From NCBI RefSeq assembly GCF_048269565.1, contig NZ_JBLXIK010000004.1, positions 200,464 to 264,463 on the forward strand: 64,000 nucleotides of DNA, written 5' to 3'. Below, piece after piece: positions 27,890 through 36,266 of the stretch. Origin of the DNA: Maricaulis sp048269565 (GTDB lineage Bacteria; Pseudomonadota; Alphaproteobacteria; Caulobacterales; Maricaulaceae). A program made the position numbers and the translations under genes. The notes below the pieces were generated by a model. That model was not told the DNA's origin. It saw only the letters and a program-made list of their open reading frames with translations, and did no database searches. Position 1 is the first letter of the stretch. Every line of letters begins with the position of its first letter.

Positions 27890-29986
27890 CTACCCTCTGA
27901 GTGTCAGGCGCAGTCCGAGCGAACGGCCGGTGCCGGGCAGGCGTTCGCCCAGCCCCACATCCGGGCCCGCATTGCGGTTATAGCCGGCCAGGTGCTGGCG
28001 ATAGCTGTGATCGAGCAGGTTCTCGATGCCCGCTGACAGGCTGACGCCGTCGCGAAGGGTCCAGCTGCCATACAGGTTGAGCAGGACATAGCCGGGCGTC
28101 TCCAGTTCGGAATTGGACGTCGAGACCCGGTCCTGCCGCGCCACGGCCAGGGTTTCCAGCGTCGCCGACCAGGCGCTGGCCTCACGGGTCAGGCCGAGCC
28201 GCAGGCTGGGCGGTGCGGTGCGGTAGAGATTGTCGTCAATATCGCGCCGCTCGCCGCGCACCCAGGAGGCGGTGCCGTCGAGATGCCAGGCCGCGTTGAA
28301 CGCGACACCGAAATCCATGTCGAGGCCATAGAGGCGGGCATCGGTGTTGGCGAAACGCAGCGGCGTCGGATCGCCATTCATCGCCGAGACCATTTCCACC
28401 GGCGTATCGATCACGCCGGGTGTGGCATCATAGGGCACACCCTGGATGAAATCATCGACCGAGCGATAGAACAGGGTTGGACGCGCATAGGCAGAGCCCG
28501 ACGCCCAGTCCAGACCCGCTTCGGCGATCCAGGCGGTCTCCGGCGACAGGTCGGCATCGCCGACATAGGTATTGCCGTCAGCCAGTCCGCCCGAGGCCTC
28601 GGTCGGCAGCCAGGCAAAGCGTTCGACATAGCCCGGCGCCCGGGTCTTGCGCGCCAGGGTCAGTCGCAGGGTCGTGGCGTCATTGAGCGGCCGCCACAGG
28701 CGCGCAACGGCGTCGAATGTGGTGTCGTCGAGACGGCGGTCGGTGGCGTTGAAGGCCATGGCCAGCATGCCCGGCATGGCGGGCACGGCTGTCCCGACCG
28801 AGGCCAGCCCCGCTTCGGCCCTGTGCCGGTCCGCGCGCAGGCCCAGCTCGGCCTGCCATCCGCCGGCCGCGCCGGTCCATTCCGCGAAAATGCCGCGGCG
28901 TTCCATGGTGATGCCGGACAGGGAATTGAGCACGAAATCCGCATTGTATGGATTGGTGATCGCGAGGTCATGTTCGGCCTGTTCACCGTCGAAGCCGAGG
29001 CGCAAGGATCCGCCCAGCGCCGCAAACGCGGCATCGGCGCCGCCGGACACGGTGTGAGCCGTGGCGAGGGATTCGCGATACATCGATGCCATCGCCGGTG
29101 CCGGCCGCAGATCGAAATTATTCATGGCATGCGCGACATCGGCCATCGCGAGATGCGCACTGACGCTGACACCGTCCCACTCACCGCGATAGCCGAGGCG
29201 GGCGAAATCGGTGTCGAAGTAGCGGATGTCCATGGCGAAGGGCGGATTGCCGGTCGCACCGGTTTCCTGGCGCCGCAGGTCGAGGGAGACTTCATGCACG
29301 CCGGTGCGATAGCCCAGCCCCACGCCGTAAACGAGGCGTTCATGGGCCGAACCGCCAATCGTGCCGCCGGGCCAGCTGATATCATCACCGGACTCCTGCG
29401 AGCCGAGCAGCTGGATGCGGAACTGGTCATTGGCGATCCCGACGACACCGCCATAGGCGGTGCTGTCATCGGCGGAGCGGCCGGCCAGGGTCAGGTCATA
29501 GCGGGTCTGCCATTGCTCCGTGTCGGCAAAGCCGATCTGTTTGAACACCGCATTGACACCGCCGGCGAGGCCGGGGCCGCTGCGCACCGGGCTGACGCTG
29601 CGGTCGACCTCGATCCGCTCGATCAGGGCAATCGGGGCATAGTGCAGCGGCGGATCCATCAGATTGGGGCCGCCGGAGGCAAAGCTCTGGCCGTCAATGC
29701 GCAGATTGATGCGGCCGCCGGAGAGGCCGCGATACTGGACCTGGCTCGACAACACGCCATTGCCGACCACGGCGGCGCCGGGCAGGCGGGCGATCAGGGC
29801 GGCAGCATCCGGCCCTGAAGGCGGCAGCGTGGCCGGATCAAGCCGGTCGATACGCTCACTGTCGAGCTGATGACCCGAAACGGTGATGATATCGGTGAGG
29901 GGAGAGGCGTCCTGGGCCAGCGCCGGGATGGCGGTCAGGCAGGACAGCGCGAGCGCGCTCGCGGAACGCAGGAGAATGGATGACAT
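27890..29986 (-). CDS. TonB-dependent outer membrane receptor, copper-receptor-like
   Basis: A 698-residue outer-membrane receptor with a signal peptide (residues 1-23), a TonB box-like DIITVSG, a plug domain (GPDAAALIARLPGAAVVGNG, VQYRGLSGGRINLRIDGQ) and a 22-strand-type barrel ending in a C-terminal aromatic-poor strand (SLGLRLTLRG). The plug and the methionine- and histidine-bearing loops (NLMDPPLHYAP, MPGMLAM) resemble receptors of the TonB-copper group. The start is the ATG at 29986, where the signal peptide begins. A DUF2946-like gene lies 64 bases upstream on the same strand, which supports a copper link. Confidence 0.85.
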   Translation of the reverse strand: MSSILLRSASALALSCLTAIPALAQDASPLTDIITVSGHQLDSERIDRLDPATLPPSGPDAAALIARLPGAAVVGNGVLSSQVQYRGLSGGRINLRIDGQSFASGGPNLMDPPLHYAPIALIERIEVDRSVSPVRSGPGLAGGVNAVFKQIGFADTEQWQTRYDLTLAGRSADDSTAYGGVVGIANDQFRIQLLGSQESGDDISWPGGTIGGSAHERLVYGVGLGYRTGVHEVSLDLRRQETGATGNPPFAMDIRYFDTDFARLGYRGEWDGVSVSAHLAMADVAHAMNNFDLRPAPAMASMYRESLATAHTVSGGADAAFAALGGSLRLGFDGEQAEHDLAITNPYNADFVLNSLSGITMERRGIFAEWTGAAGGWQAELGLRADRHRAEAGLASVGTAVPAMPGMLAMAFNATDRRLDDTTFDAVARLWRPLNDATTLRLTLARKTRAPGYVERFAWLPTEASGGLADGNTYVGDADLSPETAWIAEAGLDWASGSAYARPTLFYRSVDDFIQGVPYDATPGVIDTPVEMVSAMNGDPTPLRFANTDARLYGLDMDFGVAFNAAWHLDGTASWVRGERRDIDDNLYRTAPPSLRLGLTREASAWSATLETLAVARQDRVSTSNSELETPGYVLLNLYGSWTLRDGVSLSAGIENLLDHSYRQHLAGYNRNAGPDVGLGERLPGTGRSLGLRLTLRG

Positions 29987-30050
29987 GAATAGCTCCGTGG
30001 CGGCCCGGGCGGGCCGCCGTCTGACGGTCATTGGAAATGGGTTTTGGCTG

Positions 30051-30467
30051 TCAGAGCGAAGCAGGTGGGGCGCGCACCGGCGGGCTTATGCGGCGATGAC
30101 CGGCGGGCAGGGCCGCATCAGCCAGGAACATGCTGCCGCTGCCGGCGTCGGTTGGCGGCAGAAAGAGCGGCGCCTGTGGCAGGGGGCCGATGGCGGCGGT
30201 CGCCATCGCGAAGGCGCAGGGCTGGCCCTGGCCGCTATCGGCAGGTGCCGGGGCGCTGCCCTCGCGCACCTCCCCGGTGGCCAGATCCAGCCAGCGCTGC
30301 TCGGCACCATGACCGGTACAGAACACGACCGAGACCCCGCCCGAGGCGGTATCGCGGTCGAGCATATAGCCCTGGGGCAGGCTGGCCTGGATGCCGGCCG
30401 CCAGCAGCGCAAGGACGAGAATCCCCTGCGCCCACACTGTTCGGCCCTGGCGCAACATGGTCAGCAT
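30051..30467 (-). CDS. DUF2946-like exported protein
   Basis: A 138-residue protein with an N-terminal hydrophobic segment (residues 10-28) followed by QASLPQGYMLDRD, VVFCTGHG and a PCAFAMA motif with paired cysteines; LPQAPLFLPP follows. This layout is that of the DUF2946 family, small exported proteins often found beside copper-type TonB receptors. The function is unknown, and metal binding by the cysteines is an inference. It is the first gene of a likely two-gene operon with the TonB receptor. Confidence 0.7.
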   Translation of the reverse strand: MLTMLRQGRTVWAQGILVLALLAAGIQASLPQGYMLDRDTASGGVSVVFCTGHGAEQRWLDLATGEVREGSAPAPADSGQGQPCAFAMATAAIGPLPQAPLFLPPTDAGSGSMFLADAALPAGHRRISPPVRAPPASL

Positions 30468-30560
30468 GTCCGCCGGTTAGCATGCGGGTCAGGACACGGC
30501 CATGCGACAAACGCGTCAGCGGGCTTCCACGCCTGCAGCGGGCGCGCTAGCGTGACGCCC

Positions 30561-31184
30561 ATGACACATCACGCCGTTCACCAGCATCTCCTTGACGCTG
30601 CCGCCGGGCTCTCGCCCGCGCTGGAGGCGGCGCTGCTCCGTCTCGGGCCGCTGGAATTTCCGCGCCGCGACAGCCAGCCCTTCCCGCATTATCTTTGCCG
30701 CGCGATCGGTGGCCAGCAGATCTCGGTCAAGGCGGCGCAGAGTATCTGGAACCGCGTCGAGGCCAGTGCGGCAGGCAAACCTCTGCTCGATCATTTCGTC
30801 GCGGACAATACCGACACGCTGCGCGCCTGCGGCCTGTCCGGCGCCAAGACGAAAACCATTATCACCATCGCCGACACCCATCGCAATATCGGCCTCGATA
30901 CCGATGAGCTGCGCGCCCTGCCGATTGCCGAACGCACGGCGCGGCTGACCGCGATCTGGGGCGTGGGCCAATGGACCGCCGACATGATGAACATGTTCTA
31001 TTTCGGCGAGCCCGATATCTGGCCCGATGGCGATGTCGCCGCCCGCAAGACGCTGGAGCGTCTGACCTCGAAACGCCGCAAGACGGTGCGTACGGCGCAG
31101 CGCTTCAAACCTTATCGCTCCTGGCTGGCGCTCTATATGTGGGCCCATGCCGACGCGCCGCCGGACGGGCAGGCGGTGGGGTAG
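30561..31184 (+). CDS. HhH-GPD family DNA-3-methyladenine glycosylase
   Basis: A 207-residue base-excision repair glycosylase of the AlkA/HhH-GPD superfamily. The helix-hairpin-helix is visible as LTAIWGVGQWTADMMNMF (around residues 129-146) and the catalytic aspartate lies in the following WPDGD. RAIGGQQISVKAAQSIW is the expected upstream conserved helix. It probably removes alkylated purines from DNA. It is divergent from the DUF2946-like gene. Confidence 0.88.
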   Translation: MTHHAVHQHLLDAAAGLSPALEAALLRLGPLEFPRRDSQPFPHYLCRAIGGQQISVKAAQSIWNRVEASAAGKPLLDHFVADNTDTLRACGLSGAKTKTIITIADTHRNIGLDTDELRALPIAERTARLTAIWGVGQWTADMMNMFYFGEPDIWPDGDVAARKTLERLTSKRRKTVRTAQRFKPYRSWLALYMWAHADAPPDGQAVG

Positions 31185-31202
31185 GGCTGTGCTTGGCGGG
31201 TG

Positions 31203-31217
31203 TACCAAATTTTGGTA
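31203..31217. promoter_or_regulatory. Palindromic operator upstream of parDE
   Basis: TACCAAA-T-TTTGGTA is a perfect palindrome 25 bases before the parD start codon, overlapping the expected promoter. ParD-type antitoxins autorepress through such sites, so this is the probable operator. Confidence 0.65.
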
Positions 31218-31242
31218 TTATGCGGCTCTGAAGGAGATCGGC

Positions 31243-31485
31243 ATGAGCAAGAACACCAGCTTTTCCGTCGGGGAGCATTTCGCCGAATTTATACACCAAC
31301 AGGTCGAACACGGTCGCTACGCTTCGGCCAGCGAGGTCGTCCGCGCTGGGTTGCGTTTGCTGGAAGGTGAGGAGAGCCAGCTCCAGGCAGTGCGCCAGGC
31401 GCTCGCAGAAGGTGAGGCGAGCGGCAGGGCAGAGCCGTTCGATATCGAGGCCTTCCTGGCGAGAAAGCATGCAGAGCGAGCGTGA
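31243..31485 (+). CDS. parD: ParD-family type II antitoxin
   Basis: An 80-residue antitoxin with an N-terminal ribbon-helix-helix (TSFSVGEHFAEFIHQQVEHGRYASASEVVRAGLRLL) and an acidic/alanine-rich toxin-binding C-terminus. The ATG follows AAGGAGATCGGC. Its TGA overlaps the GTG start of the toxin gene, the usual coupling of such pairs. It is expected to bind DNA at the palindrome at 31203-31217 and to neutralise ParE. Confidence 0.92.
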   Translation: MSKNTSFSVGEHFAEFIHQQVEHGRYASASEVVRAGLRLLEGEESQLQAVRQALAEGEASGRAEPFDIEAFLARKHAERA

Positions 31486-31796
31486 AGTCCGACTATTCTC
31501 TCACCCGCGCCGCGGAGCACGATCTGGACCGAATCTGGGATTATTCGGTCGACCGGTGGGACACCGCCCAGGCTGATGCCTATCTTCGGCGCCTCCAGGC
31601 TGCGATGGCGGGATTGTGTTTGTTTCCGGAGACCGGTCGCGCCGTGGACGATATCCGACAAGGCTATCGCGTTCTGCCCATCGAAGCACATTGCATTTTC
31701 TATCGTATTTCGATGGATGCTATTGAGATTGTTCGCATTTTGCACGGCCGCATGGATGCCCGGGGTCAGTTTGCGATGGCCAGGGATGCCGGATAA
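31482..31796 (+). CDS. parE: ParE-family type II toxin
   Basis: A 104-residue RelE/ParE-superfamily toxin starting with GTG in a GTGA overlap with parD. Family features are LTRAAEHDLDRIWDYSVDRW near the N-terminus, GRAVDDIRQGYRVLPIEAHCIFYRI, and VRILHGRMD at the end. ParE toxins typically inhibit DNA gyrase; activity here is inferred. All family segments are intact, so the pair looks functional. Confidence 0.92.
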   Translation: MKSDYSLTRAAEHDLDRIWDYSVDRWDTAQADAYLRRLQAAMAGLCLFPETGRAVDDIRQGYRVLPIEAHCIFYRISMDAIEIVRILHGRMDARGQFAMARDAG

Positions 31797-31848
31797 CCCA
31801 GCTACAAACCTCACTCGACACGTCCTGCGCCCGCCCCTAGTCTCGACC

Positions 31849-31861
31849 TGAACAGTGTTCA
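31849..31861. promoter_or_regulatory. TetR-type palindrome upstream of the nitronate monooxygenase gene
   Basis: TGAACA-G-TGTTCA lies 70 bases before the start codon. It is identical, read on the other strand, to the 13-bp core of the palindrome at 37678-37690 between the TetR gene and the RND efflux genes, so the same regulator may control both. Confidence 0.6.
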
Positions 31862-31930
31862 CGCCTGCGGCCAATTTCAACGAGCCGGGCGGAACCGGTC
31901 GATAAATGTCGAGATACAAGGGACTACATC

Positions 31931-32893
31931 ATGGCTGAACCGGATATTCTGAAGGGCAGATTGCGCCTGCCCGTGATTGGCGCACCGCTTTTCATCATCT
32001 CCAATCCCGATCTGGTGATCGCCCAGTGCAAGGCCGGCATTGTCGGGTCATTCCCCTCGCTCAACGCGCGCCCGATCAGCCAGCTCGATGAATGGCTCGA
32101 CCAGATCACCTCCGAGCTCGACAGCTATAACCGCGCCAATCCGGACAAGCCGGCGGCCCCGTTCGCCGTCAACCAGATCGTCCACCGCTCCAATGGCCGG
32201 CTGATGGAAGACATGGCGCTGTGCGAGAAATACAAGGTGCCTGTCGTCATCACCTCGCTGGGTGCGCAGGCGGAAGTGAACCAGGCGGTGCAGGGCTGGG
32301 GCGGCATCACCCTGCATGACGTGATCAATCAGCGCTTTGCCCACAAGGCGATCGAGAAGGGGGCCACGGGCCTGATCTGCGTCTCGGCTGGTGCCGGCGG
32401 TCATGCCGGCGCGCTCTCGCCATTTGGCTTCGTGGCCGAGACCCGTGCCTGGTTTGACGGCCCGATCCTGTGTTCCGGCTCGATCTCGACCGGTGGCGGC
32501 GTCCTCGCCGCCCAGGCGATGGGCGCGGATTACGCCTATATCGGCTCGGCCTTCATCGCGACGGCTGAAGCGCGTGCCGACCAGGCCTACAAGCAGGGCA
32601 TTGTCGAGGGCAGCGCCGAGGATATCGTCTACACCAACCTCTTCACCGGTGTGCACGGCAATTATCTCAAGGCTTCGATCGTCGCTGCCGGCCTCGACCC
32701 GGACAATCTGCCGGAAAGCGATCCGTCGGCAATGAATTTTGGTTCCGGTGGCGGTTCTGATGCCAAGGCCTGGAAGGATATCTGGGGTTCCGGCCAAGGC
32801 ATCGGCTCGATCAAGGCCGTGCAGTCAGCCGGCGATTACATTGAACAACTGATCGCGGAATATGCCGCCGCCAGGGCAAAAATCTGCGGCTAG
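31931..32893 (+). CDS. Nitronate monooxygenase (2-nitropropane dioxygenase family)
   Basis: A 320-residue FMN-dependent TIM-barrel enzyme that oxidises alkyl nitronates. The phosphate/FMN-binding segments are VSAGAGGHAGALSPFGFV and LCSGSISTGGGVLAAQAMGADYAYIGSAF; the N-terminal RLPVIGAPLFIISNPDLV is typical. The length and sequence match the class often annotated as enoyl-ACP reductase-like or NMO. The ATG follows a purine-rich stretch (ATACAAGGGAC). Possible control by the TetR-family regulator encoded at 37012. Confidence 0.9.
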   Translation: MAEPDILKGRLRLPVIGAPLFIISNPDLVIAQCKAGIVGSFPSLNARPISQLDEWLDQITSELDSYNRANPDKPAAPFAVNQIVHRSNGRLMEDMALCEKYKVPVVITSLGAQAEVNQAVQGWGGITLHDVINQRFAHKAIEKGATGLICVSAGAGGHAGALSPFGFVAETRAWFDGPILCSGSISTGGGVLAAQAMGADYAYIGSAFIATAEARADQAYKQGIVEGSAEDIVYTNLFTGVHGNYLKASIVAAGLDPDNLPESDPSAMNFGSGGGSDAKAWKDIWGSGQGIGSIKAVQSAGDYIEQLIAEYAAARAKICG

Positions 32894-32898
32894 ATGGC

Positions 32899-33564
32899 TC
32901 AGGCGCGCTGCGTCGCCTGCTCGGCAGGCATGACGCAGCGCGCAATGTCGACCGGCACGTCATAGAGATGGTCGGGATCGCTGGCCTCGAGGATGGCGGG
33001 CGTCGCAAAGCCCCAGCTGACGGCACCGCAGGCGCAGCCGGCTTCGCGGGCGGCTTCGATATCGCGAACCTCGTCGCCGATGCACAGTGTGCGCTCCGGT
33101 GTGCTGCCGGCTTTCCTGACGACCTTGCGGAACACCGCCGCCTTGCCGAACAGGGCCGCGCCGCATGCGAAATGGCTGATATGGGCGACCAGTTCCGGCC
33201 CCATCACCTGGCGGATAGCCTCCTCGCCATTGGAGCTCACCACGGCGATGGTGGCCCCGGCAGCGCGCAATTCCAGCAATAGCTCGGCAATGCCGTCAAA
33301 CAGGGTGATCTGGTCGACATTCCTGGCAGCGCGGTCGCGGACATCGGCGGCGATGAAGGGCAGTTTCCAGGTCGGGATGCCCAGCTCGTCCATGATCGCT
33401 TTCGGCGCCATGCCGCGCAGGGCCTCGGCGCGCTCCTCGCAGATCGGGGTCAGCCCGTGTTTCTCGATCACATCGGACAGGGCGGTCCTGAACCAGGTCA
33501 GGCTGTCGGCCAGTGTGCCGTCGAAATCGAACACGACGAGGTCGTAGCGCAAGGTCAAATCCAA
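32899..33564 (-). CDS. HAD-superfamily hydrolase, phosphoglycolate phosphatase-like
   Basis: A 221-residue haloacid dehalogenase-type phosphatase. Motif I is VFDFDGTLADS (Asp13 nucleophile, Asp15), motif II is VVSSNG, the motif III lysine is in the GKAAVFRKVVRK region and motif IV is CIGDEVRDIEAA. The cap insertion is of the PGP/Gph type. The substrate is unknown. It converges on the nitronate monooxygenase gene with a 5-base gap. Confidence 0.88.
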   Translation of the reverse strand: MDLTLRYDLVVFDFDGTLADSLTWFRTALSDVIEKHGLTPICEERAEALRGMAPKAIMDELGIPTWKLPFIAADVRDRAARNVDQITLFDGIAELLLELRAAGATIAVVSSNGEEAIRQVMGPELVAHISHFACGAALFGKAAVFRKVVRKAGSTPERTLCIGDEVRDIEAAREAGCACGAVSWGFATPAILEASDPDHLYDVPVDIARCVMPAEQATQRA

Positions 33565-33579
33565 ACTCCGGCGGGCAGC

Positions 33580-33608
33580 AAAAAGGGGCCAGCTGGCGCC
33601 GACCCCTT
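33580..33608 (-). terminator. Intrinsic terminator downstream of ald
   Basis: On the minus strand AAGGGGTC pairs with GGCCCCTT (one wobble) and is followed by TTT. It lies 32 bases after the ald stop and just before the HAD gene start, which it should separate from ald transcription. Confidence 0.8.
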
Positions 33609-33640
33609 GTAGTTTGCAGATTCTCGGGCCGCTTGCACCC

Positions 33641-34759
33641 TTAAATCGACGTCAGCCAGTCAGGTTTGACGTAGGGCATTTTGAGATCGCGGGCGACCGG
33701 CTCGCAGCAGATCTCGCCGCCGGCGACATTGAGGCCGCGTGCCAGATGCGGATCGGCATTGAGGGCTGCGCGCGTGCCCTTGTTGGCGATCGCCAGCGCG
33801 AAGGGCAGGGTGGCATTGTTGAGCGCGAAGGCCGAGGTGCGGGCATAGGCGCCGGGCATGTTGGCGACGCAATAGTGCACCACGCCATCAATGATGAAGG
33901 TCGGGTCATCATGGGTGGTGGCTTTCGAGGTCTCGAAACAGCCGCCCTGGTCGATGGCGATGTCGACGAGCACGGCGCCATCCTTCATCTCCTTCAGCAT
34001 GTCGCGCGTCACCAGCTTGGGTGCCGCAGCGCCCGGGATCAGCACGGCACCGATCACGACATCGGCCTGCAACACCGCCTGGTCGAGCGCGACCTGGGTG
34101 GAATAGGCAGTCTTCACGGCGCCGGCGAATTGCGCATCGAGTTCGGACAGGCGTTTGGCCGAGCGGTCAAACACGGTGACGTCAGCGCGGGCACCGATCG
34201 CCATTTCCGCGGCATGGCTCCCGGCGACACCGCCGCCGATGATCACGACCTTGGCCGGCAGCACGCCGGGCACACCGCCGAGCATCAGGCCGCGGCCGCC
34301 TTGCGCCTTTTGCAGGCAATGCGCCGCGACCGAGACCGACATGCGGCCGGCAACCTGGCTCATCGGGGTGAGCAGCGGCAGACGGCCTTCATTGTCGGTG
34401 ACGGTCTCATAGGCGATCGCGGTACAGCCGGAATCGCGCAGCGCCTGGGCCTGGACCGGATCGGGTGCCAGGTGGAGATAGGTGTAGAGCGTGTGATGCG
34501 GCTTCAGCATCGCCGTTTCCGACGGCTGGGGTTCCTTGACCTTGACGATCATCTCGGCGGCGTCGAACACGGCCTGCGCGTCTGCCAGGATGGTCGCGCC
34601 GGCGGCGATGTAGTCGTCATCGCTGCAGCCAATGCCTTCGCCGGCACCACTCTGGACCACGACCTCGTGGCCGGCGAGGACGAGTTCGCCGACGCTGGCC
34701 GGTGTCAGGCCAACGCGGTATTCGCGAACTTTGATTTCTGTGGGGACCCCGATACGCAT
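33641..34759 (-). CDS. ald: Alanine dehydrogenase
   Basis: Catalyses reversible NAD-dependent deamination of L-alanine to pyruvate and ammonia. The 372-residue sequence shows the AlaDH N-terminal MRIGVPTEIKVREYRVGLTP, the substrate lysine in IVKVKEPQ, the histidine in YTYLHLAPD, the dinucleotide loop VVIIGGGVAGSHAAEMA and DIAIDQGGCFETS. It is divergent from a Lrp-family regulator with a 207-base spacer; such regulators (AldR, Lrp) commonly activate ald in response to alanine. Confidence 0.96.
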   Translation of the reverse strand: MRIGVPTEIKVREYRVGLTPASVGELVLAGHEVVVQSGAGEGIGCSDDDYIAAGATILADAQAVFDAAEMIVKVKEPQPSETAMLKPHHTLYTYLHLAPDPVQAQALRDSGCTAIAYETVTDNEGRLPLLTPMSQVAGRMSVSVAAHCLQKAQGGRGLMLGGVPGVLPAKVVIIGGGVAGSHAAEMAIGARADVTVFDRSAKRLSELDAQFAGAVKTAYSTQVALDQAVLQADVVIGAVLIPGAAAPKLVTRDMLKEMKDGAVLVDIAIDQGGCFETSKATTHDDPTFIIDGVVHYCVANMPGAYARTSAFALNNATLPFALAIANKGTRAALNADPHLARGLNVAGGEICCEPVARDLKMPYVKPDWLTSI

Positions 34760-34831
34760 GATATTTCCCGCTTCTGTGTGATCGATGTGGCGAATCCGGC
34801 GTTCAGGGTGTTCCTGCGATCCAGAAATAGA

Positions 34832-34936
34832 AGAATATTCAAGGTTTACGGCATTTCGCTTGAGTTATATTGCGTCTCACGCCATAAGGCGCGTCATATA
34901 TCGTTTGATCGGGCGCAAATCCAGAATATTTTGCGC
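34832..34936. promoter_or_regulatory. Lrp-like binding sites between ald and its divergent regulator
   Basis: Two AGAATATT boxes, at 34832-34839 and 34923-34930, lie in an AT-rich stretch between the divergent genes. The second, CAGAATATTTTGCGC at 34922-34936, matches 13 of 15 positions of the published E. coli Lrp consensus (YAGHAWATTWTDCTR). They are spaced 91 bases apart, as multi-site Lrp operators often are. Confidence 0.5.
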
Positions 34937-34966
34937 GCCCGGTCCGGGATTGGGGGAGAGTGCCCG

Positions 34967-35449
34967 TTGCGCCTTGATAATGTTGATGTCGCCATCCTGA
35001 CCGAATTGCAGGAGCATGGTCGCCTGACCAATTCCGAGCTCGCCGAGCGCGCCGGACTGTCGGCCTCGGCCTGCCATCGCCGCGTCAAGACGCTCGAGAG
35101 CAGCGGCGTGATCGACCGCTATGTCGCCATCCTGTCGGAAAAGGCGCTGGGACGGGGCATGAATGTCTATGTCCAGGTGACGCTCGACAATCAGAAGCGC
35201 GATACGCTGTCCGGCTTTGAAACCGCCGTCGAGGGCGTGCCCGAAGTGATGGAATGCTATCTGATGAGCGGCGATGCGGACTATCTGATCCGGGTGCTGG
35301 TGCGCGATGCCAATGATTATGAGCGCGTGCACCGCGAAGTGCTGTCCGGACTGCCCGGCGTGGCGCGCCTGGTCTCATCCTTCACCATTCGCCGTGTCTT
35401 CTCGCGCACGACCATGCCGGTGCCCGAGGCCTTGCCGGTCGCCGGCTAG
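34967..35449 (+). CDS. Lrp/AsnC-family transcriptional regulator
   Basis: A 160-residue regulator with an N-terminal helix-turn-helix (LDNVDVAILTELQEHGRL, SASACHRRVKTLESSGVI) and a C-terminal RAM/AsnC ligand domain (VPEVMECYLMSGDADYLIRV, PGVARLVSSFTI). No ATG is available at the right place; a TTG at 34967 after GGGGGAGAG fits the family start. The divergent alanine dehydrogenase is the probable target, and alanine or another amino acid the probable effector. Confidence 0.9.
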   Translation: MRLDNVDVAILTELQEHGRLTNSELAERAGLSASACHRRVKTLESSGVIDRYVAILSEKALGRGMNVYVQVTLDNQKRDTLSGFETAVEGVPEVMECYLMSGDADYLIRVLVRDANDYERVHREVLSGLPGVARLVSSFTIRRVFSRTTMPVPEALPVAG

Positions 35450-35533
35450 GTGAGGCGTCTTGCCACCGCGCGCAAATTGGTGCGGGGGCGTTTGACGATT
35501 GCATCGCGCGCCCGCCGGGGTTAATGGCGCGTC

Positions 35534-35995
35534 ATGACCGATAACCGCTATCAAGACCTCGGCCAGCTTGGCGCCACCACGCCGCTGCCCGACCATCCCG
35601 ACACCGCCACGCTCGAGCGCGTCGCCAATCCGTGCGATGCGCCCTATATGATCCGCTTTGCCGTGCCGGAATTCACCTCGCTCTGCCCGGTGACCGGTGC
35701 GCCTGATTTCGCACATCTGGTGATCGATTACGTGCCGCGCGACTGGATCGTCGAATCCAAATCGCTCAAGCTCTATCTCGGATCCTTCCGCAATCATGGC
35801 GCTTTCCACGAAGCCTGCACGACCGGGATCGGCCAGCGCCTGGTGAAGGAACTCGATCCGGTCTGGCTGCGTATTGGCGGCTATTGGTATCCGCGCGGCG
35901 GCATTCCGATCGACGTGTTCTTTGCCACGGGCGAGCCGCCGGCCGGGGTGTGGATTCCCGAACAGGGTGTCGCCAGCTATCGCGGCCGCGGCTGA
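35534..35995 (+). CDS. queF: NADPH-dependent 7-cyano-7-deazaguanine reductase
   Basis: Reduces preQ0 to preQ1 in queuosine biosynthesis. The 153-residue unimodular (type I) enzyme has the nucleophile Cys51 in FTSLCPVTG, Asp58, the conserved Glu74 in ESKSLKLYLGSFRNH, and the HEACT segment. The start is ATG at 35534 after GGTTAATGGCGCGTC; similarity begins immediately. It is a single gene between the Lrp-type regulator and a convergent nitroreductase. Confidence 0.96.
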   Translation: MTDNRYQDLGQLGATTPLPDHPDTATLERVANPCDAPYMIRFAVPEFTSLCPVTGAPDFAHLVIDYVPRDWIVESKSLKLYLGSFRNHGAFHEACTTGIGQRLVKELDPVWLRIGGYWYPRGGIPIDVFFATGEPPAGVWIPEQGVASYRGRG

Positions 35996-35997
35996 AC

Positions 35998-36042
35998 AGA
36001 AAAAAGGCGCTGTTCCTTCGGGGGGAGGGAGGAACAGCGCCT
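35998..36042 (-). terminator. Hairpin between queF and the nitroreductase gene
   Basis: AGGCGCTGTTCCT (36005-36017) and AGGAACAGCGCCT (36030-36042) form a perfect 13-bp stem. A run of six A precedes it on the plus strand, so it is a classic intrinsic terminator for leftward transcripts, while the hairpin could also end queF. Confidence 0.75.
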
Positions 36043-36266
36043 GGGCCGGATCGGCAGGGGGGTGCCGGTCGGACGGGGTGTCAGATCGCCAGCTGGCGAT
36101 GCGAGTCCTGGGCGGGCGGCCTGTTTGCGGGGAGCGGTGCGGGTCTGTCACCTCATCCACCGGCCGCGTGCCCGGGACTGCAGGACTTCTTCTGACCGAA
36201 GGATGGTGCACGCGCCAGTATTATGAAATCTGAGCCGGCTTAGTGGCCTGTTAATCTTGCGCTGAC
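36043..36266. other. Intergenic region without recognisable gene
   Basis: 224 bases between the hairpin after queF and the nitroreductase stop. No open frame with family similarity, repeat or RNA feature is seen. It would be the 3' trailer of the nitroreductase transcript if that transcript ends at the hairpin. Confidence 0.5.

Noticed and set aside
28283..29818. 511-codon plus-strand open frame
   Set aside because: Antisense to the TonB receptor gene; no signal peptide or family motif.
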